A stretch of DNA of 64,000 bases, taken from positions 1 through 64,000 of the forward strand of contig JACPPJ010000054.1 of NCBI GenBank assembly GCA_016191085.1, in the 5' to 3' direction. The first letter of the stretch is position 1. Each line of letters starts with the position of its first letter. Position numbers and translations under genes: made by a program. This document shows, piece after piece, positions 35,844-44,478 of the stretch. The stretch comes from Acidobacteriota bacterium (GTDB lineage: Bacteria; Acidobacteriota; Terriglobia; 2-12-FULL-54-10). The notes below the pieces were generated by a model. The model had not been told where the DNA came from. It saw nothing but the letters and a program-made list of their open reading frames with translations, and ran no database searches.

Positions 35844-37158
35844 TGTGTTGCTCCAAGCGTTGTGGGAAACCGTCACTGCAGTAGGCGCGCGCCAGCACTT
35901 CAATGGGATGAATCGGCCGGGCGCCGAGCGCCTGATTGAAATGAATCGCCGCAAGGGGGCAGTCGCTGGCCGTGATTTCCGGCTCGCCGGCGGCCATCTC
36001 GTCAAAAGCTTTCTTGCCCGTTAGCATCGAAAGTGGGAAGAACTCTTTTTTCATTGCCCAGGTGCCGTCGTGGGCGCTGCACTGCTCTATGACACGCACA
36101 GTAGTCTTGGGGATCAACCGCATCAGGTCGCGGGAACGATAGCCGATGTTTTGCGCCCGCAGATGGCACGGCAGATGATAATTTACCCGGCCCGGCGACG
36201 ACAAGAATTCACGGTTGAACAATCCCTGCTGCTTGCGCTGGAAAAGGTATTCGCAGAGGTCCATGGTGGCAGCGCTGACCTTCCTTGCAGCCTCGGTCCC
36301 GACGATCTCGCCATATTCCTTCCGCAGCATGTAAGAGCAGGTGGGATTGATCGCCACAACCTTCTTGCCGGAATCCACCGCTGGCAGCAGCGACTCGACG
36401 TTAGCAGACGCCAGCTTCTTTGCGAGTTCAAAATCTCCCGATTCGAGCGCGGGCATTCCGCAGCAGTTCTGCTTAGGGCATTGCAGCGCGATGCCGTTCT
36501 TGGAATACACCTCAACAGCGGCTTTGGCAACCCGGGGGCTGTTGTAGTTCGCGAAACACGTGAAGAACAGAACAGCCTGCGAGGGGTCTCCCGCGGCCGG
36601 GGGCTGCTTGCGGAACCAATCTTCAAACGATTCGCTGTGGAATTCGGGAAGCAGTTTGTCGCGATGAATGCCGAGCGTCTTTTCCAAGCCCAAGCGCAGC
36701 AGCGGCTGGCGATTGGCCCAATTCGTCAAACTTGCGGTGAGACCACCCACGCGTCCGGCGAGTTCCGGGCGTGCCAGAATCCGCGCCCGCAGAGGAATAC
36801 CACGCTGCTTGGCGCGGACCAGATTAGCGCGGATGAGCAAACGGGGAAAATCGAGTTGGAACTCGTGTCCGTCATCCGGCGTGTAGGGACATTTGACGTA
36901 GCAAATCCTGCATTGGAAGCAGGTATCCAGGATGCGGTCAGTCTCGGCTGTGGTTATGTTGCGCACTTCGCCCGAGTGCTGGTCAGCGGCGCGGAACAGT
37001 TCAGGGAACGAAGGACACAGACCAAAGCAGAGCCGGCAGCCCTGGCAGATGTCGAAGGCGCGGTCGAGTTCATGCTGCAGAGCCGCCGGATCCCAGTACT
37101 TGGGGTCGTTCGGGTTATAAGTGAGGCCGTCGCTGGGTAAATTCTTGATGCGATCCAT
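35815..37158 (-). CDS. FeS oxidoreductase with CCG domains (GlpC/HdrD-like)
   Basis: 447 residues. Two ferredoxin-type 4Fe-4S motifs are at CQGCRLCFGLCP (about 38-49) and CFQCRICYVKCP (about 80-91). A CCG domain follows (NCCGMPALESGDFELAKKL and PTCSYMLRKEYG), with a second CxxH/CSAHDG segment near 340-390. Such proteins pass electrons between a flavoprotein or quinone and another acceptor, as in anaerobic glycerol-3-phosphate dehydrogenase subunit C or heterodisulfide reductase D. No flavin subunit is here. Beside rubrerythrin and DUF3501 it is likely to be the reductase partner of the peroxidase (inference). 49 bases separate it from rubrerythrin. Confidence 0.88.
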   Translation of the reverse strand: MDRIKNLPSDGLTYNPNDPKYWDPAALQHELDRAFDICQGCRLCFGLCPSFPELFRAADQHSGEVRNITTAETDRILDTCFQCRICYVKCPYTPDDGHEFQLDFPRLLIRANLVRAKQRGIPLRARILARPELAGRVGGLTASLTNWANRQPLLRLGLEKTLGIHRDKLLPEFHSESFEDWFRKQPPAAGDPSQAVLFFTCFANYNSPRVAKAAVEVYSKNGIALQCPKQNCCGMPALESGDFELAKKLASANVESLLPAVDSGKKVVAINPTCSYMLRKEYGEIVGTEAARKVSAATMDLCEYLFQRKQQGLFNREFLSSPGRVNYHLPCHLRAQNIGYRSRDLMRLIPKTTVRVIEQCSAHDGTWAMKKEFFPLSMLTGKKAFDEMAAGEPEITASDCPLAAIHFNQALGARPIHPIEVLARAYCSDGFPQRLEQHNETSETGGD

Positions 37159-37207
37159 TTACAACCTTGCAATCCCCGCCGAAAGAACGCCGCGTGGCCG
37201 TCCGGTG

Positions 37208-37627
37208 TTACGAAATGCTGGAGAGGCCCTGAGAGAATTTGCCGGCGTGAGATTTCTCGGCCTTCGCCAGGGTCTCGAACCAGTCCGCGATTTCCGCAAA
37301 GCCTTCCTCTCTCGCTACTTTGGCCATGCCGGGATACATATCCGTATACTCGTGCGTCTCACCCGCGACCGCGGACTTCAGATTCTCCGGCGTGTCTCCA
37401 ATTGGCAGCCCGGTGGCCGGGTCGCCTACCGCTCGCAGATAATCGAGATGGCCGTGGGCGTGCCCGGTCTCGCCTTCAGCCGTATCGCGGAACAGGCCTG
37501 CTATCTCAGGATATCCCTCGATGTCGGCGCGCTTGGCGAAGTACAGATAACGGCGGTTCGCCTGCGATTCTCCAGCGAAGGCGTCTTTCAAATTCTGATG
37601 GGTCTTACTCCCGTTGAGCTGTGGCAT
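37208..37627 (-). CDS. rubrerythrin-type di-iron protein, no rubredoxin domain
   Basis: 139 residues: a four-helix di-iron domain only. Ligand motifs are [11 protein letters not shown] (about 17-27), ETGHAHGHL (about 53-61), [12 protein letters not shown] (about 88-99) and [10 protein letters not shown] (about 124-133), that is, the paired ExxH-type ligands of rubrerythrin. The usual C-terminal rubredoxin domain is missing, so electrons must come from another carrier, probably the FeS protein next door. It reduces hydrogen peroxide in the cytoplasm. Second gene of the fur-rubrerythrin-FeS-DUF3501 operon. Confidence 0.92.
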   Translation of the reverse strand: MPQLNGSKTHQNLKDAFAGESQANRRYLYFAKRADIEGYPEIAGLFRDTAEGETGHAHGHLDYLRAVGDPATGLPIGDTPENLKSAVAGETHEYTDMYPGMAKVAREEGFAEIADWFETLAKAEKSHAGKFSQGLSSIS

Positions 37628-37657
37628 GTGACTCCTCCTGTCAAACTGATGATGATT

Positions 37658-38116
37658 TCATCTGGCCGGAATTGCCGGCTGATGCAATTTTTGCTTGCCC
37701 AATTGAGACGAATTGCGGGACCTGCCCTGGCAGCGAGGACAGATTCCAAAGAATTCCATGCGGTGTTCCTGGAGCTGATACCGGACCATCCCTTCGACTT
37801 TCCGGTCCAACACGCTCTGATACGGCAGAACCAAGTCTTCCAGCGATCCGCAGCGGACACAGCAAACGTGATAGTGCCGATTCTTGCGTGTCTCGAATCG
37901 CGATGGCTTATTCCCGATCTTGCTTTCGATCAGATTGCCTTGCTTCACAAGCAACCGCAGATTGCGGTACACCGTTGCAAGACTGATCGACGGCATTCGC
38001 TTCCGCGCTTCCTCAAATATGGTCTGTGCGGTGGGATGCCCCTCACTTTCCTTCAAGATGTCCAGTACCAGTTGCCGCTGAAGACTCGCTTTCAACGTTA
38101 CGGACTTCTCAGCCAT
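37658..38116 (-). CDS. Fur/PerR-family metal-dependent repressor
   Basis: 152 residues. A winged helix (about 10-80; VTLKASLQRQLVLDILKE, SLATVYRNLRLLVKQG) is followed by the dimerisation domain. Structural zinc pairs are present as CVRC and CPRC, and the HYHV regulatory metal site is seen. The operon with rubrerythrin points to peroxide sensing (PerR), but I cannot separate Fur from PerR by sequence alone. A palindrome overlapping its promoter (38133-38157) suggests autoregulation. Confidence 0.88.
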   Translation of the reverse strand: MAEKSVTLKASLQRQLVLDILKESEGHPTAQTIFEEARKRMPSISLATVYRNLRLLVKQGNLIESKIGNKPSRFETRKNRHYHVCCVRCGSLEDLVLPYQSVLDRKVEGMVRYQLQEHRMEFFGICPRCQGRSRNSSQLGKQKLHQPAIPAR

Positions 38117-38132
38117 CGGTCCGCCTCGCCGA

Positions 38133-38157
38133 AATAATAGTAACGATTCCTATTATT
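38133..38157. promoter_or_regulatory. Fur/PerR-like operator
   Basis: A perfect 8-base inverted repeat, AATAATAG and CTATTATT, separated by nine bases (TAACGATTC). AT-rich like Per and Fur boxes. It covers the -10 element of the repressor operon, so bound repressor would block transcription. The match is by symmetry and position; I know of no defined consensus for this organism. Confidence 0.6.
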
Positions 38158-38180
38158 ACTAGTGGACCTGCTGTTGTCAA
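38152..38180 (-). promoter_or_regulatory. sigma-70-like promoter of the Fur-rubrerythrin operon
   Basis: On the minus strand TTGACA (38180-38175) and AATAAT (38157-38152) are 17 bases apart, giving 6/6 and 5/6 matches to the consensus. The -35 box lies across the plsC stop codon, so the end of the lipid operon abuts the stress operon. The -10 box is inside the operator. Confidence 0.6.
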
Positions 38181-38965
38181 GCCAAATCGCCGTGCATGGA
38201 AACCGGCGCGTTCTCTTCGGGGGATTGCCGCATATTCATGGCCGCGTCTATCGGTGCAGAGACAATCGAATGGACCTTGTCGCGCAGGGTCTCCGCGGCC
38301 TCTTTGTCGAGAGCCATTCCACCCACGTCGATGGTGTCGTGCAGATAGACGACTATTTTCGACGGGTACAACACTCGGCCGCCTTTGCGATGGAATTCGA
38401 AAGCGCCGACGATGCTCATCGGAACGATCGGATACTGCAACTGGCGTAGCATACGGAAGATTCCATCCTGAAACGGCCTCACGCGTCCGTCAATGGTTCG
38501 CCCCCCTTCGGCGAACACTACCAGGCTTACGCCGTCGTCCAGCGCCGCTTTAGTGCGGCGGAGCAGGTTCTTCAAATCGGCTGCGGTCCGGCGGCTCGAT
38601 ACTGGAACATTTCCAAACCGCTTCATCATCCAGCCGTAGACGGGTACGCGGAAGTGATCCTCCAGCTCCCATCCCCGTACGAACTGGGGAACGCTGGAGT
38701 AGACCACAAACGGGTCGAAGATGTTTACATGATTGCTGATAAAGATACTGGTACGTTTGCGGTCGAATCCCGGCGCGTACCGCACCTCCAGCCGCGCTCC
38801 GGCCAGCCGCAGTATGTTGCGTGCAAAGGTGCGCTGCAACACGTCGGTCTTCCGCGGATCAATGAATATAGCCAGCAACACTAGCAGAGCGCCGCCGATA
38901 AAGAAATGCACTGAGCTGATGACCCAGAGAACGAGACTCCGTATATGTAAATAGATTTTCTTCAC
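38177..38965 (-). CDS. 1-acyl-glycerol-3-phosphate acyltransferase (PlsC family)
   Basis: 262 residues. An N-terminal hydrophobic segment (about 8-32) anchors it in the inner membrane. Motif 1 is NHVNIFD (NHxxxxD, about 80-86). The EGGRTIDG segment is motif 3 and contributes the E-G-x-R-type phosphate site. It adds an acyl chain to a lysophosphatidate or similar acceptor. Last gene of the nine-gene lipid operon, sharing ATGA with the diacylglycerol-kinase-like gene (four-base overlap). With acyl activation, reduction and a lipid kinase upstream it probably completes a special glycerolipid rather than being the housekeeping PlsC (inference). Confidence 0.88.
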   Translation of the reverse strand: MKKIYLHIRSLVLWVISSVHFFIGGALLVLLAIFIDPRKTDVLQRTFARNILRLAGARLEVRYAPGFDRKRTSIFISNHVNIFDPFVVYSSVPQFVRGWELEDHFRVPVYGWMMKRFGNVPVSSRRTAADLKNLLRRTKAALDDGVSLVVFAEGGRTIDGRVRPFQDGIFRMLRQLQYPIVPMSIVGAFEFHRKGGRVLYPSKIVVYLHDTIDVGGMALDKEAAETLRDKVHSIVSAPIDAAMNMRQSPEENAPVSMHGDLA

Positions 38966-39864
38966 GCGATCACATCCAGGGCGCCCGGCAGTATATCGAG
39001 GCGCTCACATTTTAAAGCCAGCACCTCGCCGTCCACCATTACGTCCACAGCGCCTTCAAGCTCAAACTCGACGCAGCGCACAGCACGCCGCGACGCAAGC
39101 GGGTGATTCACATGCGTGCCGTCGTACAGCGTATGCAAATTCCGCAGCAAGCCAATCCGCCCAATAGTTCCCCAGCGAACTAACTCGATCAGGCCATCGC
39201 CGGTCTCGGCTTTTGGCGCGATCATCATTTTGCCGCCAGTGAACTTGCTATTGTTAAAGGTCAGGAACAAGCATCTGCGCTGGTCCGGCTCGGTGTCGCC
39301 GTCGGCGCGCAGCGGAAAGGCACGGCGGCGCAACCGGGCGAGGCAGATCAGCACCGCGAGCAGATATCCGAACTCGCCGAGAGACTTGCACCTGCGGTTC
39401 GTAAGCGAGGCGACGTCAGCGGTGAAACCCATGCTCAGCAGATTGATGTAATGGATCACGCCTTGCTTGTGCGTCATGCGCAGAACGTCACAAGCACGCC
39501 GGTGGCCAGCCAGGATTGCTTCAATGGAGTAATCCGGCCCGCGGTCGGTAAAGTCCCGCAGAAAGGAGTTGCCCGTTCCCAAAGGCAGAAACCCCAGTGC
39601 GGGCCTGCCGTTCGTCTGGGCTTGAGGAAACAAGCCATTCACAATCTCGTACGAAGTGCCGTCGCCGCCGACCGCCAGAAACTGGCGGCAACCCTGTTGG
39701 TAAGCGTGCCGCGCCAGTTCCGTTCCATGGCCTGCGTGCCGCGTCTCAACCGCATCCACTTTGATGCCGTGCGAACGCAGATTCTCAAGGACGGCACTGG
39801 CAAGCTTGCCACACTTGCCGCCACCGGCGGCCGGGTTGATTACTGCGAGATAACGATCGTTCAC
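38962..39864 (-). CDS. diacylglycerol-kinase-family lipid kinase
   Basis: 300 residues from a GTG start (GTGAACGATCG), whose TGA overlap with the ligase stop (GTGA) gives tight coupling; the track frame that extends 95 codons further lies inside the ligase gene and is not real. The DAGK catalytic motifs are present: INPAAGGGK (8-16), [13 protein letters not shown] (about 62-74), and [12 protein letters not shown] (about 90-101). It probably phosphorylates diacylglycerol or a related alcohol with ATP. It may produce a phosphorylated acceptor for PlsC next door. YegS/BmrU-type length and C-terminal beta domain. Confidence 0.85.
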   Translation of the reverse strand: MNDRYLAVINPAAGGGKCGKLASAVLENLRSHGIKVDAVETRHAGHGTELARHAYQQGCRQFLAVGGDGTSYEIVNGLFPQAQTNGRPALGFLPLGTGNSFLRDFTDRGPDYSIEAILAGHRRACDVLRMTHKQGVIHYINLLSMGFTADVASLTNRRCKSLGEFGYLLAVLICLARLRRRAFPLRADGDTEPDQRRCLFLTFNNSKFTGGKMMIAPKAETGDGLIELVRWGTIGRIGLLRNLHTLYDGTHVNHPLASRRAVRCVEFELEGAVDVMVDGEVLALKCERLDILPGALDVIA

Positions 39865-41582
39865 AGCTCCATTACCGCTGTCGCACGTTCCAGTTTTTTC
39901 CCAATCTCCTCGGCCAGGATCACCCGTTTGACCTTCATGGACGCGGTGCGAGGGAAATCGTGATCCCAAATGACATAACTGCTGACGCGCTTGAAATCCG
40001 GCAAACGCCTGTTCCGCGCTGCCAGATCGTTCCGCAAAGCTGCATCGAAGTTCTGTCCAGGATTCAGACGCAAGACAATGACCAGTTGCTCGGCGACGAT
40101 CGTGCGGGAGCTTCGCTGCGGCCACAGATAGTTGGCGGCAAATACGCAAAACTCCTTCACCGGCAGCCCCTCGAACGCCGACTCGATGTCTTCGGGATAG
40201 ATGTTCTTGCCGCCTTCGGTGACGATCATGTTCTTCTTGCGGCCAAAGAGATGCAGATGCCCGGTCGAATCTATGCGGCCCAGATCGCCGGTCATCAGCC
40301 AGCCGTCCACGATCGTCTCGGCGGTGAGTTCCGGATCGCCCAGGTAGTGCGACATGACCGTAGGACCGCGCACTGCGACTTCGCCGATGCCCTCGGGGTC
40401 GGGATTCCGGATCTCAACTTCGGTTCCGGGCAACGGCTTCCCGACTGTATCGGGCCGAAACGGGTGCAAGTCGTTCAGTGTAACGGCGGTGCCGGCCTCG
40501 GTGAGTCCGTAGCCGTTTGCCACAGGGATGCCGAGGTCATAGAAGAACTGCAAGGTGGCGGGTTCAGTGAATGCGCCTCCGACAAAAAAGCCCCTCAGTT
40601 CTCCGCCAAACGGCGCGTGCACTTTGTTAAGGAGCAATCGGCTCAACCGCACGTTCGGCCGTTTGCGCGTCAGCAGCCGGTTCACAGCGATGAGTAGATC
40701 AAGCATGTTTTTCCGTCGCGGAGGCAATTCCGCGAATCGCGCGCGAAGCCCGGTCTCCAGATTCTTCAACACCAGCGGGACGAGGCTCATGTACGTAATC
40801 CGGTATTTGACGAATGCCTCGCGAATAAACTCCGGGCGCAGCGTACGAAGGTGTACTACGGTCGCGCCGCAGAGAAACGGCCCTATGAACCCCACCATGA
40901 AATCAATGGCGTGATTGGTGGGAAGGATACTCAAATAGCGCACTCCGGGCCAAAAGGGAAATAGCGCCATCAGAGCTTTACACTGCTCCAGGTAATTTCG
41001 ATGTGTCAGTACGCAGCCCTTGGGGCGCCCGCCGGTTCCGGAGGAGTACACAATGCAGGCGGCGTCCTCCCTCTGCCGCGCTACGAACGCAGGCTCGCCC
41101 GCCGCTTTGGCCTCTTCCCATCGACACGCCCCCGCCAGGTCCGCTTCTGCCGGCGCTTCGGTGACCAGCACGGTCGATACGGTCATATCTTTGAATGCCG
41201 GCATCTTGGTGATGGCACGCCAGAGGTGGTACTCCACAATCAGAAGGCGTGCGCGGCAGTGGGCGAGTAGCTGGAGGTGCTCGGTGGCGGTGAGCTTAAA
41301 ATCCAGCGGAACCAGCACTCCGCCTGAATAGAAAACAGCGTATGCGGAGACCAGCCATTTCGACTGATTGCTCATAATGATGGCGGCGCGATCGCCAGCC
41401 GAGAAACTCTCCTGCTGAATGGCGCACGCGAGCGCCAGCGCGGCGGTGCTGAATTGCTGGTACGTCATCTGGCAATTCTCGCGGTCGCGATCTGCTTCGA
41501 TCAGGCAGATTTCATCGGGCCAGCGTGCCAGCGCATCACGAAGCGCCGCGCCGAGTGATGGATCTTGGTTCAAGTCGAGCAT
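39861..41582 (-). CDS. fatty-acid adenylating ligase A (ANL superfamily)
   Basis: 573 residues. Core motifs: the P-loop [11 protein letters not shown] (about 185-195), GYGLTEAG near 355, TGDLGRID near 435 and [21 protein letters not shown] near 452-472. The C-terminal Lys is in RTASMKVKR. It activates a carboxylic acid to the acyl-adenylate and passes it to CoA or to an acyl carrier protein. The genes place it after the ACP gene with 115 bases between, and before the lipid kinase. Two such ligases in one operon suggest two different acyl pools or one for ACP loading. A CCACAGAG-type repeat lies upstream. Confidence 0.88.
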   Translation of the reverse strand: MLDLNQDPSLGAALRDALARWPDEICLIEADRDRENCQMTYQQFSTAALALACAIQQESFSAGDRAAIIMSNQSKWLVSAYAVFYSGGVLVPLDFKLTATEHLQLLAHCRARLLIVEYHLWRAITKMPAFKDMTVSTVLVTEAPAEADLAGACRWEEAKAAGEPAFVARQREDAACIVYSSGTGGRPKGCVLTHRNYLEQCKALMALFPFWPGVRYLSILPTNHAIDFMVGFIGPFLCGATVVHLRTLRPEFIREAFVKYRITYMSLVPLVLKNLETGLRARFAELPPRRKNMLDLLIAVNRLLTRKRPNVRLSRLLLNKVHAPFGGELRGFFVGGAFTEPATLQFFYDLGIPVANGYGLTEAGTAVTLNDLHPFRPDTVGKPLPGTEVEIRNPDPEGIGEVAVRGPTVMSHYLGDPELTAETIVDGWLMTGDLGRIDSTGHLHLFGRKKNMIVTEGGKNIYPEDIESAFEGLPVKEFCVFAANYLWPQRSSRTIVAEQLVIVLRLNPGQNFDAALRNDLAARNRRLPDFKRVSSYVIWDHDFPRTASMKVKRVILAEEIGKKLERATAVMEL

Positions 41583-41589
41583 TGACTAG

Positions 41590-41697
41590 CCACAGAGGCA
41601 CAGAGCACCAGGGCGTCGGGTGCTAGGTGTTCGGTATCCGGTTGTTATGTCAATACGCCTATACTTCATACCTAACTTCCGACTTCTAGCTTCTGCT
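41590..41697. repeat. intergenic repeat-like segment inside the lipid operon
   Basis: The only sizeable gap (115 bases) in the operon. It begins with CCACAGAGGCACAGAGCACC, related to 30719-30750, followed by TCGGGTGCTAGG and a TTCCGACTTCTAGCTTCTG stretch. No gene fits. It may be a dispersed repeat and could attenuate or process the transcript. Confidence 0.4.
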
Positions 41698-41940
41698 TCA
41701 AAGCCGTGCCTGGATGCGCTCGGCGAGACCGCGGAAGCTGGTGACACCCTGGAATTCGTAATCCGGCAACTCCACTGTGAAGTGGTTCTCAAGTCGCGTC
41801 AGCAGCTCTAGCGCCTGCAGGCTGTTGATGTTCAGCTTCTGGAAGAAGTCATCATCGGCGGCTAGTTGCTCACGGGGCACGTTGAACGAGTTCGCGGCGA
41901 GTTTGAGGATTTCATCTATGGTTTGGTCTAATGTAGGCAT
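41698..41940 (-). CDS. acyl carrier protein
   Basis: 80 residues, a complete ACP. The phosphopantetheine Ser is Ser40 in LNINSLQALELL. The usual DSL signature is NSL here, with Asp changed to Asn, a small difference that may affect recognition by phosphopantetheinyl transferase. It is acidic and short like a stand-alone ACP. It sits between a crotonase and an adenylating ligase, so it probably carries the intermediate in this pathway rather than serving general fatty acid synthesis. Confidence 0.88.
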   Translation of the reverse strand: MPTLDQTIDEILKLAANSFNVPREQLAADDDFFQKLNINSLQALELLTRLENHFTVELPDYEFQGVTSFRGLAERIQARL

Positions 41941-41958
41941 GTTCTCGGGCGACGAACA

Positions 41959-42762
41959 TTATGGAAGATACGGTAGCGCCTCAGTGCTCTCCACGAATTT
42001 GCGCAGGCCTGCCTCTACCGCCGGTTGAGTAAACAACTCGCAAAATATCTCGATCTCCTGCCGCAGTTCCTGCTCTGGAATTGGTTTCAGAAATTTCTTT
42101 GCCGCCGCCCTGGTGTTCGGATCAAATTTCTTGATCTGCTCAGCAGTGCTCCGCGCTAGGCGTAGAGCTTCGCCTTCGGCAGCGACTTGGCTGACGAGCC
42201 CAACAGCTTGAGCTTTAGTAGCATTCAGACTGCGGCCAGTGAAGAGCAGGTCTCTGACGACAGCGTTGCCTAGATCACGTTTGAGCCTGGGGATACCCCC
42301 GAATCCTGGAATCAACCCCAAACGCAGTTCAGGGAAACAGAACCGAGCCATTCGATCGGCCACGATTAAATCACAGACCAGCGCCAGTTCGAGTCCGCCT
42401 CCGAAACACACACCATCGACGGCAGCAATGGTGACGAGGGGCGAAGCGTCGATGGTGTTGAACACTGCATGAATGCGTGTGATGAAGTCCCGGACTCCCG
42501 CAATCTTCTCCTGGCGTGGCAAGCCCTGCGTAAGCCGATACGTCTCGCGCAAGTCAGCGCCGGCGCAGAATCCGGAAGCCAGCGTGCTGTAGATGACTGC
42601 GACACTTGCATCGGACTGCGCTTCCTTCAGTGCCTCCGCAAAAACTTCGAGTTCCTGGAGCGTTTCCAAGCCAATCTCGTTACACGGCTCGCGGTGCAGC
42701 GCCAGCTCCAGCACGCCGCTTTCAATTTTCCAGGAAAGGGTTTTGCCTTGGAAGTTTCTCAT
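41959..42762 (-). CDS. enoyl-CoA hydratase/isomerase family protein
   Basis: 267 residues, crotonase fold. Oxyanion hole residues are in SGFCAGADLRE (about 63-73) and DGVCFGGGLELAL (about 113-125). The two catalytic Glu positions of the hydratase, in GGGLELAL and FPELRLG, are both present. It could hydrate or isomerise an unsaturated acyl chain on CoA or ACP. The ACP gene follows after 18 bases and ligase B precedes by seven. A carrier-bound substrate is likely but not shown. Confidence 0.85.
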   Translation of the reverse strand: MRNFQGKTLSWKIESGVLELALHREPCNEIGLETLQELEVFAEALKEAQSDASVAVIYSTLASGFCAGADLRETYRLTQGLPRQEKIAGVRDFITRIHAVFNTIDASPLVTIAAVDGVCFGGGLELALVCDLIVADRMARFCFPELRLGLIPGFGGIPRLKRDLGNAVVRDLLFTGRSLNATKAQAVGLVSQVAAEGEALRLARSTAEQIKKFDPNTRAAAKKFLKPIPEQELRQEIEIFCELFTQPAVEAGLRKFVESTEALPYLP

Positions 42763-42769
42763 GGTCTAC

Positions 42770-44461
42770 TTAGGCTGGCTTTACCGCACTCGCTCTCCCG
42801 CCAACGCCCGGATCGCGGCTCTCAGCGGATTGGTACATCTGCTCGATTTCGCTCGCCAGCCATTCTGTAATCACATCGCGCTTCAGCTTGCCATTGGCCG
42901 TAAGCATTCCATCGCCTACTGTGAAGGGCTCTTTGTGAAGGTGGAAGGCGCGAATGCGGCGGTAGTGCGGCAACTGCGAATTGATCTCTTCGATTACGGC
43001 GTGCACATCACAATTAATGTCACCAGTCAGCACCACGCTAAGGAATGGGCGCGCGTTTCCGACGACGAATGCGTGCTGCGCACCAGGGATTTTTCTCGCC
43101 AGCAGCTCCTCGATCGGTTCAGGTGCGACGTTGTGCCCGGAGGCAAGCACGATCAGGTTCTTGATGCGTCCCGTAATGCGCCACTTCCCCGTCCTATTTA
43201 CCTCGCCCTGATCACCGGTATGAAACCAGCTGTCGCGCAACGCGTCCTGTGTTGCTTGCGGGCGATTCCAATACCCGGCAAATATGTTTGGACCGCGCAC
43301 CAGTATTTCATCGTTTGCCCCGAGCTTCATCTCAATCCCGTCAATCGCCGGCCCGACCCGACCCGGCTCGGCGTCATGGGGATCGTCCATGGTGCAGATG
43401 GCTGTCGTCTCAGTAAGCCCATACACCTGAAGAACGGGAATGCCCAACATGAAGAAGAAAAGCTGCGTCTCAACTGAGAGCGGCGCCGAGCCGCAGATGA
43501 GCGCCTTGAGGTTTGGTGCAATCTTTCTGCGAATGGCCGCAAAGAACAGAGCCGAGGCGAGCCCCAACCAAATGGAATCAGTCAGGCCGCTATGTCCGTC
43601 ACGCTGCCGCAGCCATGCCTCTCGTCCGCGTTGAAAGATTGTCTGGCGGATGCCGCCCCATTTGTTGAACTGATTTTCAACAGAGGCGCGCACCCGTTCA
43701 AGCAGCGCAGGAACATTCATGAAGTAGTCGGGCGCGGCAAGCTTCATTTCATCCCCAAGCTTCGTCAGATCCGTGGAGATGGTGACGATACTGTCACGCG
43801 ACAGGAACGTCAACAGCCCTATAGTCGAAGCTGCAAAACAAAATGGCAGATAATGAAATACCCGCTCCGTTGCTCCATGTTCCGTCAAAAGGTCAAGTCG
43901 TGCCGCGGTTGCTCCCAAGATGAAATTGAAATTGCCCGCGGTGAGCATCACGCCTTTGGGTTCGCCCGAAGTTCCGGACGTATAGATGATTGCTATTGTC
44001 TGCTCATCGCTCAGCGGAAGGGGCGGCGGGAATTCAGTCTCGCCGTTCGCTATGTCGCGGAAAATCTCATCAAACAAGAAGCTCGCTGAAGCCTCGGGCC
44101 AGCTACTGTTGAGAGTCTCCCGCAGCGTCTGGTCACCGCAACAGATCAATGATGCGGAAGAGTCCTTCAACATGCGAACGAGTTCCTGCATCGCCTGACG
44201 CGAATAGAGCGGCACTACGATCCCGCCCTCCGCCATGATTGCCAGTTCCATTGCGGCCCATCGGATGCTGTTGGCAGCGAGAATCGCGCAGCGCTCGCCT
44301 TTCTGAACTCCGCGCTCGCGCAAGAACCCGCGCGCAGCCGTGACGAGTGCCAGAAACTCGCCGCCGGTAACGGCCGTCAATTGTCCGTCTCTCGCCTCCC
44401 GGAGAACGGGCGATCGAGAGGCGGCGCGCAAGCGGGTAAAAATTGTCTCTAAGAAATTCAT
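42770..44461 (-). CDS. fatty-acid adenylating ligase B (long-chain acyl-CoA synthetase type)
   Basis: 563 residues. P-loop YTSGTSGEPKGV (about 168-179), VYGLTETTAI (about 335-344), TGDQGEVNRTG, GRIKNLIVLASGHNVAPEPIEELL and the C-terminal NGKLKRD with the catalytic Lys. It has the length and C-terminus of long-chain fatty acyl-CoA synthetases (FACL/FadD15). Second adenylating enzyme of this operon. The stop is seven bases from the crotonase start, and it starts 17 bases after the preceding gene, so it is translated in series. Confidence 0.88.
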   Translation of the reverse strand: MNFLETIFTRLRAASRSPVLREARDGQLTAVTGGEFLALVTAARGFLRERGVQKGERCAILAANSIRWAAMELAIMAEGGIVVPLYSRQAMQELVRMLKDSSASLICCGDQTLRETLNSSWPEASASFLFDEIFRDIANGETEFPPPLPLSDEQTIAIIYTSGTSGEPKGVMLTAGNFNFILGATAARLDLLTEHGATERVFHYLPFCFAASTIGLLTFLSRDSIVTISTDLTKLGDEMKLAAPDYFMNVPALLERVRASVENQFNKWGGIRQTIFQRGREAWLRQRDGHSGLTDSIWLGLASALFFAAIRRKIAPNLKALICGSAPLSVETQLFFFMLGIPVLQVYGLTETTAICTMDDPHDAEPGRVGPAIDGIEMKLGANDEILVRGPNIFAGYWNRPQATQDALRDSWFHTGDQGEVNRTGKWRITGRIKNLIVLASGHNVAPEPIEELLARKIPGAQHAFVVGNARPFLSVVLTGDINCDVHAVIEEINSQLPHYRRIRAFHLHKEPFTVGDGMLTANGKLKRDVITEWLASEIEQMYQSAESRDPGVGGRASAVKPA

Positions 44462-44478
44462 ATCGTCAGGGGCGCCGT

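Noticed and set aside
36070..38137. Two long plus-strand open frames (356 and 338 codons) opposite the FeS, rubrerythrin and Fur-type genes
   Set aside because: Both are mirrors of genes with complete family motifs on the minus strand; the predicted products show only the compositional bias of a complementary frame.
39865..40149. N-terminal extension of the DAG-kinase-like protein
   Set aside because: It lies inside the ligase gene and carries no family motifs; the GTG that overlaps the ligase stop gives a protein of normal length.
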